From an uncultured Paraburkholderia sp. (lineage in GTDB: Bacteria > Pseudomonadota > Gammaproteobacteria > Burkholderiales > Burkholderiaceae), in assembly GCA_940746715.1 (NCBI GenBank), contig CALNWN010000003.1, positions 62,001 to 126,000 of the forward strand: a stretch of DNA of 64,000 bases, in the 5' to 3' direction. The notes under the pieces are model-generated. The model saw only the letters and a list, made by a program, of their open reading frames with translations, was not told where the DNA came from and did no database searches. Position numbers and translations under genes: made by a program. This document shows positions 56,361 through 64,000 of the stretch, piece by piece; the stretch's first letter is position 1, and each line of letters opens with the position of its first letter.

Positions 56361-57571
56361 TTAAATGCAGTGCCAACCTTGGCGCCATACGCCGGCGTTG
56401 TGCAGTCGTTCCGCCGAATCGGCGATGGCGACGTGGAATCCGTCTGCCGCGCCTAGCGGTAAAGCGATGGAAAAGCCGGCGTAGGCGCTGGGATAGCCCG
56501 CTTGGGCGACGTCCGGCCTATGCTCGCCGCTCGAGCCGCGAGCAATGACTTCGTTGCCGATCCGCACTTCGAGCGATACCTTTTGTTCCGGACGACTGAG
56601 GTTCACCGTCCAGCCGGAGACAATGCCGCCGCGCACCGAGTCGACAAATCCGTCGTACATGTCCGCAATCGTTTGCGTTTCGCTGCCTGCGAGCCGCAGA
56701 TATTCGTCGATCGGCGCAAGGTCGAAGCGGCCGATCACTCCATCCACCTTCGCGAGAAACGTCTCGTCGAAGCCGAACACCACCGACTTGTGCAGATACG
56801 GATTCTCAAGCCGATTGATCTCCGCCTGGATCACCTTGACCAGTTCAAGCGCTTTCACAAACACGCTGCCGGACCTGTGCGCATCGCTTTCAATTGCGCG
56901 CTTTGCATGCTCGAAAATCGCGTAATCGAGGCTATTGTCCTCGACGAATTTCTGTTTCGCGCTTTCGCTCAACTGGCCAATTTGTTTCGGCGAGCCATTC
57001 GTAATGTTCGTCTCAAAGTAAAGCGGCAATTTCAATCCGGTCTTCGCACAGAGCCGGAGTAAAAATTCGCTCATGTTTTCGCAAATGCCCACCGTGGTGA
57101 AGTGATGCCGCAAGTTGACTTTCGCAATATCGAGACTAAGCGCATCAGGCGGCAAGTGGCCGCTCAGCATTTGCACAAAGACGTTCCTGCCGCCGAGTGA
57201 TTCGCTCACCCCTCGTCAAGGGAGAGGGCGCCGCGCCGCACGAGCGCCTCCGTCGCCGACACGCTAGCCCCGCGCGCGACTTCGCCGTTTTTGCCGTTCA
57301 GCGCATAGCGGTAATGCGATATTTGCCGCGCGAGAGGATCCCGCAGGATGGTGCAATAGGCGAGTGGGGTCTTGAGGCTTCTATGAATGCCGTACGGCTG
57401 GTGGCCGCCGCCAATGCCTGTTTCGAGAAGCCTGGCGCGGCACCTGTCCCAACCTTCCCGGTCCCATTCGAAGACGACGAATTGGTCTTTACCTTTGTTC
57501 AGGTCGAAGAATGAGATCACCGTCGATCCCCCGCTCTTGGGCGGGTGGACGAAAAAGGTGGGCGCGGACAT
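56361..57571 (-). pseudogene. Sulfotransferase-family protein split by one frameshift
   Basis: 'FFVHPPKSGGSTVISFFD' (PAPS-binding-loop-like), 'ILRDPLARQISHYRYAL'; ORF 57206..57571 ends in ATGA overlap with 56361..57209, consistent with a 1-nt deletion. Confidence 0.7.
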
Positions 57572-57694
57572 ATAACGATATGACGAATTACGATTTGTAA
57601 GTGTAACCCGCGCGTGTTCGCTCCGTTGTAACGTTTAATTACACAGAAGGTTTGCTTACGTTCGCCGTGAGGCGTGACTGGCGGCGAAAAGAGG

Positions 57695-58555
57695 TCAGTG
57701 CCGGGCTTCCCCAGGCGCGGCATCCTTCCCGCTAGCCGGCGGCGTCTCCTCGTCGCTGCTGCGGGCCCAGAAAAACCGGTCCGGCATATACGCGCCCATA
57801 CCCGGCCGGAATGCGCTTTGCACGGCCTGATACAGATACTCCTGAGCCTCGCGGACCGCCTCGGCCGGCTCCTGCCCGTTGGCGAGGAGTGCCGCGATCG
57901 CCGAGCCGAGCGTGTCGGTCAAGCCCATGATGCGGTTGCTGCCGCGGTCCCACATGTCCTGACGCAACTGGCCGTCTTCGCTGAAAAGCGTATTGACGAG
58001 CCGGTGCGTGCCGGTTTCCGTCGAAAGGATGTATTCGCAGCCGTGCGACAACAGATGCGAGATCGCCGCGTCGAGGCTCGGCGCCTCGGCGTCGCCGTCG
58101 GGCTGCGCAAGCGCGAGCAGCGTTGCGGAATCGGCGACCAGCAGGGTGGTTTGCGGCGCGAGCAGATCGGCGATGGCCTCGCGCAGTTCATCGTCGGCGA
58201 GCACATGTTCGTCGTCAAGCGTGAAGTCGGGGGCGAGAATCAGGGGAATGTCGTCGTAGTCCGCTACCACTTCGGCGATCGCGCTCACCACTTCCGCGCG
58301 CGTGCAGGCGCCGACCTTGAACGCCGCAATCGGCATGTCCTCCAGCAGCATGCGCGCCTGAGTCGCCACCACTTCGGGATCGAGTCCGTTGACTTCGTCG
58401 CAGGTTGCCGAGTCGCGCACGGTGTAGCCGGTGAGCACGGAGGCGCCGTGACAACCCATGCTGGCAAGGGTCATCAGGTCGGCTTGCAGGCCGGAGCCGC
58501 AGGTGGGATCGGAAAGGCCGAAGGTGAGGACGATCGGAGGCGTGTCGCTGGGCAT
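57695..58555 (-). CDS. thiD: Hydroxymethylpyrimidine/phosphomethylpyrimidine kinase
   Basis: 'DPTCGSGLQADLMTLASMGCHGASVLTGYTVRDSATCDEVNGLDPEVVATQARMLLEDMPIAAFKVGA'. Confidence 0.9.
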   Translation of the reverse strand: MPSDTPPIVLTFGLSDPTCGSGLQADLMTLASMGCHGASVLTGYTVRDSATCDEVNGLDPEVVATQARMLLEDMPIAAFKVGACTRAEVVSAIAEVVADYDDIPLILAPDFTLDDEHVLADDELREAIADLLAPQTTLLVADSATLLALAQPDGDAEAPSLDAAISHLLSHGCEYILSTETGTHRLVNTLFSEDGQLRQDMWDRGSNRIMGLTDTLGSAIAALLANGQEPAEAVREAQEYLYQAVQSAFRPGMGAYMPDRFFWARSSDEETPPASGKDAAPGEARH

Positions 58556-58849
58556 GAAGTTTTACAAAGGAGCAGTGTTTTCGGCGCACTCGGTACGCAA
58601 TTGGCTCAATTATGCGTCCTAAACCGACGCGAGGGCGTTTTTTCGCATCCGGGCGCCTTCCCGCGATGCCGCGCTGCCCGGCTTTGGCGCGACTGTGACC
58701 GGCGCCGCACGCTGCGCCGTTTGACCCATCCGGCATGGCGGGAGACCGTCGGAGACTTGGAATGGACGTTTGCCATTGCTAGGCATTGGGGCGGCAACAC
58801 GGTACTATCATGGCTCCCGTTTCCACGGACTTCACGACGCGACACAAGA

Positions 58850-59020
58850 ATGGAATATCAAAGCTGGATGTGCCTGATTTGCGGCTGGATTTACGACGAA
58901 GAAGCCGGTTTGCCGGACGAAGGCATTGCGCCGGGCACGCGCTGGGAAGACGTCCCCATCAACTGGACCTGCCCTGAGTGCGGCGCGCGCAAGGAAGACT
59001 TCGAGATGGTGCAGATCTGA
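58850..59020 (+). CDS. Rubredoxin
   Basis: 'WMCLICGWIYDEEAGLPDEGIAPGTRWEDVPINWTCPECGARKEDFEM' with two CxxC motifs. Confidence 0.98.
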   Translation: MEYQSWMCLICGWIYDEEAGLPDEGIAPGTRWEDVPINWTCPECGARKEDFEMVQI

Positions 59021-59288
59021 AGTCCGATGGCGGCCGGCGGCGCGCGGCCGAGATGTGACACGCGCCGGAACGTCGGAACGTCGCCGAGCTCGCAGTGTCG
59101 CAACGGTAATCCAGACGTTGCGTGCCGTTTGCGGCGCATGGGTCGTTCAGCATTCATTCGTTACCGCACCACGCGTCATCGCATCGTTTTTTGCGTATTT
59201 GTCATTGTTCAGTCGCTGGTTCGCGCGTTAGGCGCTCAGTCTGCGCGCGGCGCCAGGCGGCGGCCCGCCGACTTTCCGTCGCCAACTC

Positions 59289-60698
59289 ATGACTCTTCGA
59301 TCCGCAGCCCCCGTTTCCTTCGACGCCTTGCCCAATCCACGCGGCGGCGCAGTCCGTCCGGCGGAGCTGGCGCTGGCCGAGGCGCTGTTGGCCTTCGAGC
59401 AGCACACCGGCTTGATCACCGCGCTGGTGCGCGCCTCGCACGCGTTGCGCAGCGCCGGCTGGCTGAGTGCCACCCGTTTCGCCGACGTGCTGGTGCGTCT
59501 CTCGCCGCTTGCCGCAGGCGATCCGGCCGAGGCCGAAAGCGTGCGGCCGGGCTTCGGCGCGGCGTTGCGCGATTTCCGGGCGGCGCTGGAGCGGCACAAT
59601 CTGCGCGAACTTGCCTGCTCGCCGACGCTCTTCGACCATTACCGCGCCTTGAGCGCCGATCTCGGCGAGCACACGGCGGCGTCCCCCGTGGCTTTCGAAG
59701 ATCTGGCATTGACCGCGCGGCCCGTGCCGCCGGTTTCGTTCCATGCTCAGCCGGCCGAGCAACTGGCGCATCTGCGAGCACGCTATGAACGCGCGCTGCT
59801 GCCGGTGCTGCGTTCGCAACCGGACACCGGCAGTGTGGCGGCGCGCGCAGCCACGGAGGCCGCTCTGGACGAACTCGACGCGGTCTTCACCGAGCTGGCC
59901 GGTCCCGATCCCTACGATTTCTGGCGCCTCGCCAAAGCCTGTGCCCGCGCCTTGCGAGTGAGCGGACGCGCAGCCGGCGAGCCGGACGCACGCCGTTTCT
60001 ACGCACGCTGCAATCTCGCGCTCGCGGACCATGCGCGGGGCATCGAGCGCGCGCAGCGATCGCTCGTGCGTGCCACGCTCGCGCTGCTGTGGCGCGACTA
60101 CGCGCTCTTCGGCGCCGCCGCCGAAGACGCTGACCAGGTCGAGGTGCTGCACGACTACGGCTTGACGGTCGACTGGCACGTCGCGGGCACCCAGGCATCG
60201 GAAATGCTTTGGGAAGCGGGCGCGGTCGAGGCGCAATCGTTCAGCGCGCGCACATCGCTGACGCGCGAACTCGGCGTGTTGATCGTCAATGCGCACGCGT
60301 ATGAAGATTTTTTGCAGACGGCCGACGCCGCCATCTCCGCACTCGCCGATCATGCGCGTGCCGCGGACCAGCCGGAAAAGGCCGACCCGAGCGAAGCGCT
60401 GCAAGCCGGCGACGCCGCATACCGGCTGGGATCCGCCGCCTGCGCGCTGGGCCTAGGCCACGTCGCGCTGCTGGCCGACGCGCTCGGGCTCGCCTGGCGC
60501 CGTCGGGCGCATGCTGCTGTCTCGACGCCTGCGGTGCGCGCGCATGTGATCGTCGACGCCCCGGCAGCGAGCGCGCTGGAAAACGCAGCTGAGGCCTTGC
60601 GCGCGACGCTGCACAAGGTGGCGGCGAGTGTGGCGCCGCCAGTGAGCGGCGCGGCGCTGGCGGCGCTCACGCGGGCGATCGAGCAGGGCGGCGCTTAG
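59289..60698 (+). CDS. Hypothetical protein; possibly FimL/ChpA N-terminal-like (Hpt-like) protein
   Basis: 469-aa intact Ala-rich helical ORF in the core-gene neighbourhood; family assignment from sequence impression only. Confidence 0.55.
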   Translation: MTLRSAAPVSFDALPNPRGGAVRPAELALAEALLAFEQHTGLITALVRASHALRSAGWLSATRFADVLVRLSPLAAGDPAEAESVRPGFGAALRDFRAALERHNLRELACSPTLFDHYRALSADLGEHTAASPVAFEDLALTARPVPPVSFHAQPAEQLAHLRARYERALLPVLRSQPDTGSVAARAATEAALDELDAVFTELAGPDPYDFWRLAKACARALRVSGRAAGEPDARRFYARCNLALADHARGIERAQRSLVRATLALLWRDYALFGAAAEDADQVEVLHDYGLTVDWHVAGTQASEMLWEAGAVEAQSFSARTSLTRELGVLIVNAHAYEDFLQTADAAISALADHARAADQPEKADPSEALQAGDAAYRLGSAACALGLGHVALLADALGLAWRRRAHAAVSTPAVRAHVIVDAPAASALENAAEALRATLHKVAASVAPPVSGAALAALTRAIEQGGA

Positions 60699-61036
60699 AA
60701 GTTGTGCGTGAACATCGCGCACAAGCGTGGCACATCAAGGTGGCGCATTACGTGCCACATGAACGGCGCGCAACGGAAGCAACCACACCTAGCGCGGCGA
60801 ACGCGGCGAGCGAAGCGAACAAGCCCAGCAGAACGACCCGCAGCGCACCGGCCGGACAGCGAGCGCGCCAATTAAGCCCGCTGCGCCGGCCCAACACGCA
60901 CCGTGGCGAGCCCCGCGTGCGTGATAGAGTGCAACATGATTTGCCGTCGATGGCTCGCGGCACGCTTTCATGATTCACGTCGCCGCTCCACGCTCAAAGC
61001 CCGCCATCCTGCATCGTCTTTGCTAAAATCCGAACT

Positions 61037-61615
61037 ATGTCCAAGAGTACCGATCGCATCAATCTGACCAACCAGTTCCTGATCGCCATGCCCAACATGG
61101 CCGATCCGACGTTTTCCGGAACGGTGGTCTACCTTTGCGATCACAGTGAGCGCGGCGCGCTCGGCCTCGTGATCAACCGGCCGACCGACATCGACCTGCA
61201 AGCGCTATTCAGTCGCATCGACCTCAAGCTCGAAATCGAGCCTCTTCTCCACGTTCCCGTGTACTTCGGCGGCCCGGTGCAGAACGAGCGCGGCTTCGTG
61301 CTGCACGATCCGAAAGAGGGCAATTCCTACACGTCGTCCATGTCGGTGCCGGGCGGGCTCGAGATGACCACGTCGAAAGACGTGCTCGAGGCCGTCGCGA
61401 GCGGTACCGGGCCGGAGCGCTTCCTGCTCACGCTCGGTCACGCGGGTTGGGGCGCGGGCCAGCTCGAAGAAGAGATTTCGAAAAACGGCTGGCTGACAGT
61501 CGAGGCCGATCCGAAAATCGTCTTCGACGTGCCAGCCGAAGAGCGCTTCGAGGCTGCGCTCGCGCTGCTCGGCGTCTCGCTGTCCATGCTGTCGGGCGAG
61601 GCCGGGCACGCATGA
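61037..61615 (+). CDS. YqgE/AlgH family protein
   Basis: '[49 protein letters not shown]'. Confidence 0.97.
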   Translation: MSKSTDRINLTNQFLIAMPNMADPTFSGTVVYLCDHSERGALGLVINRPTDIDLQALFSRIDLKLEIEPLLHVPVYFGGPVQNERGFVLHDPKEGNSYTSSMSVPGGLEMTTSKDVLEAVASGTGPERFLLTLGHAGWGAGQLEEEISKNGWLTVEADPKIVFDVPAEERFEAALALLGVSLSMLSGEAGHA

Positions 61616-61625
61616 GAGGCACCAC

Positions 61626-62600
61626 ATGAGCCTGCCCGGCGGACGCGAGGCGACGCTGCTTGCGTTCGACTACGGTGAAAAGCGCATCGGCGTGGCGGTC
61701 GGCAATTCGCTTACCAGAAGCGCGCGCGCTCTCGTCGTCGTGCAGAATCGCAGCCGCGAATATCGCTTTGCCGAGGTCGGCAAGCTGATTGCGCAATGGA
61801 AGCCGGACGCGCTCGTCGTCGGCTTGCCGATGCACCCTGACGGCACGCCGCACGAAATGACGCAGCTTGCCAAGCGCTTCGGTAATCAGTTGAACGGCCG
61901 TTTCAATTTGCCGGTGACGTGGGTCGACGAGCGCTATTCGTCGGTCGAGGCAGAAGCGAACATTCGCGGCAACAAGGGGTGCACCGACATGCTCGACGCC
62001 GAAGCGGCCAGCATCATCCTTCAGCAATATCTTGGCGGACTTCCCGACACCATGAGTTCCATTGACGCTGAAGCGCCCTATCGCGCGCTGCTCGACCAGA
62101 TTCGCGCCGCTTATGGCGACAAGCTCGGCGCAAGGGAAGGCGCTAAAGGCGCCGAGGGCGCCGTGCTGGCCGGCATCCACAGCGGCGGCGCGTGGCTGGC
62201 CGAGCGCCTCGCGCGCGATCTGAATCTGGCGAGCTTCGGCGTCGTCAATGTCGCGCTGCATCGCGACGACTATGCGAAGAAGGGTTTGCACTCGCAGGCG
62301 AGCCCGACCTCGCTGCCTTTTTCGGTCGACGGCCGGCGCATCGTGCTCGTCGACGACGTGCTGTACACCGGCCGCACGATTCGCGCGGCGCTCAATGAGC
62401 TGTACGACTATGGCCGCCCGGCGGCGGTCGAACTGGCAGTGCTCGCCGATCGCGGCGGGCGTGAGCTGCCGGTGGCGGCGCGCTTCGTCGGCGGCGTGGT
62501 GGACGTACCCGCGGACGCGACGCTCGTGCTCGCACGCGACGAAACCAGCGGTGGCGGCGAGCCGCGTTTCACGTTCCATACCGAAGCACGGGTTGATTGA
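61626..62600 (+). CDS. Single-ORF fusion of RuvX/YqgF (pre-16S rRNA nuclease/Holliday junction resolvase-like) and PyrR
   Basis: RuvX: '[26 protein letters not shown]', '[16 protein letters not shown]'; PyrR from M143 (62052): '[22 protein letters not shown]', '[38 protein letters not shown]'; no stop between. Confidence 0.9.
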   Translation: MSLPGGREATLLAFDYGEKRIGVAVGNSLTRSARALVVVQNRSREYRFAEVGKLIAQWKPDALVVGLPMHPDGTPHEMTQLAKRFGNQLNGRFNLPVTWVDERYSSVEAEANIRGNKGCTDMLDAEAASIILQQYLGGLPDTMSSIDAEAPYRALLDQIRAAYGDKLGAREGAKGAEGAVLAGIHSGGAWLAERLARDLNLASFGVVNVALHRDDYAKKGLHSQASPTSLPFSVDGRRIVLVDDVLYTGRTIRAALNELYDYGRPAAVELAVLADRGGRELPVAARFVGGVVDVPADATLVLARDETSGGGEPRFTFHTEARVD

Positions 62601-62799
62601 GCGGTGTCTGAGAGTGCTTCGAACGCGGCCCTGACGCCGAGCCTTGCCCCGACCAGCGCCCACGCGCCACGCGAGCCACAAGAACCGAAACACGAGCACG
62701 CCGAGCTCAAAAGCACAGCACACAAGCCCAGCCCAAAAACACCAACGCGCAGTTCGCCAAGCCCCCACGTTGAAGCCCGTATTTGCAAGCAGGTACACC

Positions 62800-63858
62800 A
62801 TGAACACCGCCACCCAGGCTCCGCAGGATTCCGCCGATAGCGCCACCGAGCGCTTCCGTTATGGCTTCCTGAAGGGCAACCCGCAGCTCACGAAGAACGG
62901 CGAGCTCAAACATCTGTTGTCGATCGAGGGCTTGCCGAAGGCGATCGTCAATCACATTCTCGACACCGCGAGCCAGTTCGTCAGCGTGACGGATCGCGAG
63001 GTCAAGAAGGTGCCGCTTTTGCGCGGCAAGTCGGCCTTCAACCTGTTCTTCGAGAACTCGACGCGTACGCGCACCACGTTCGAGATTGCAGCCACGCGTC
63101 TGTCGGCGGACGTGCTGAATCTGAACATCAACGCGTCGTCGACGAGTAAGGGCGAATCGCTGCTCGACACGATCAACAATCTGTCGGCCATGCATGCCGA
63201 CATGTTCGTCGTGCGTCATGCGTCGAGCGGGGCGCCCTATCTGATCGCCCAGCACTGCGCGCCTCACGTGCATGTGATCAATGCTGGCGACGGCCGTCAT
63301 GCGCATCCCACGCAAGGGCTGCTCGACATGTACACGATTCGCCACTACAAGAAGGACTTCACGAATCTGCGTGTGGCGGTCGGCGACATTCTGCATTCGC
63401 GCGTGGCGCGCTCGGACATTCACGCACTGACCACGCTCGGCGTGCCGGAGGTGCGCGCCATCGGCCCGCGCACGCTGCTGCCGGGCGGCCTCGAACAGAT
63501 GGGCCTGCGCGTGTTCCACAATCTCGACGAAGGCCTGAAGGACGTCGACGTGATCATCATGCTGCGTCTGCAGAACGAGCGCATGAGCGGCGCGCTGTTG
63601 CCCTCGGCGCAGGAGTACTTCAAGAGCTGGGGCCTGACGCCCGAGCGGCTGGCGCTGGCCAAACCGGATGCGATCGTGATGCACCCGGGCCCGATGAATC
63701 GAGGCGTGGAAATCGACTCCCAGGTCGCGGACGGTCCGCAATCCGTGATCCTGAGTCTGGCTGCGTCCCGTGGACGCGTATCTGGGCAAAGGCGGCGTTG
63801 CTGCGAGCGGCGCGCTGGCGTCGCGGCTCGGTCTGTCCGGCGTGCCGGTTGCGGCTGA
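62800..63858 (+). pseudogene. pyrB: Aspartate carbamoyltransferase catalytic subunit, C-terminus replaced at a deletion junction
   Basis: '[56 protein letters not shown]' through '[26 protein letters not shown]', then unrelated '[15 protein letters not shown]...'. Confidence 0.85.
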
Positions 63859-64000
63859 AACCATCGCGCTGCATACGATTTTTGAGCTTGTGCGCGTGAC
63901 GGGCGCGCGGGTGCATCTGTCGCACGTGTCGTCGGCGGCGGGGATTGCGCTCGTGCGCGCGGCGAAGGCCGAGGGTCTGCCGGTTTCGTGCGACGTCACG
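63753..64000 (+). pseudogene. pyrC: Dihydroorotase (PyrC-type) internal fragment, N-terminal part deleted; continues beyond window
   Basis: Frame '[81 protein letters not shown]'. Confidence 0.8.

Noticed and set aside
59202-60404. 400-aa minus-strand ORF opposite the hypothetical 59289..60698
   Set aside because: Arg-rich antisense mirror; the plus ORF has the better start, length and neighbourhood context.
62604-62840. Pro/Lys/His-rich ORF overlapping the pyrB start, considered as a pyrB leader peptide
   Set aside because: No attenuator-like hairpin or U-tract seen, and no typical leader features; may be chance. Not reported as a gene.
61428-63999. Long minus-strand ORFs (472 aa and 430 aa) opposite ruvX-pyrR and pyrB
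   Set aside because: Mirror ORFs of confidently identified plus-strand genes.

Overview
High-GC window whose protein content looks like Burkholderiaceae (Paraburkholderia/Caballeronia-type; inferred from families and gene order, no search run). It falls into two parts. (1) About 1-51 kb is accessory metabolism in an advanced state of decay: roughly 30 genes carry frameshifts, in-frame stops, truncations or fusions at deletion junctions. Intact genes are interspersed, including a class-III aminotransferase, an AtzG-like protein, two solute-binding proteins, DeoR and GntR regulators, an aldehyde dehydrogenase, an asparaginase and an MFS transporter. A decayed serine recombinase / RepB-C-terminal-domain operon lies at 14.5-17.1 kb. 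(2) About 52-64 kb is mostly intact core genes: groESL with a perfect CIRCE element and a sigma32-like promoter, thiD, rubredoxin, yqgE/algH, a single-ORF ruvX-pyrR fusion, and pyrB. An APS-kinase (cysC) / sulfotransferase pair is inserted between groESL and thiD. The window ends in a junction that cuts off the end of pyrB and joins it to the middle of pyrC. The best leads are: the pyrB/pyrC deletion junction; the RuvX-PyrR fusion ORF; a cluster of four in-frame TAG codons in adjacent amino-acid-metabolism genes; the recombinase/RepB operon; several palindromic operator candidates; a dispersed inverted repeat pair; and an unlisted 41-aa membrane micro-ORF downstream of groEL. No rRNA, tRNA or CRISPR array was recognised by eye. 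All family calls come from reading the translations; no database search was run.
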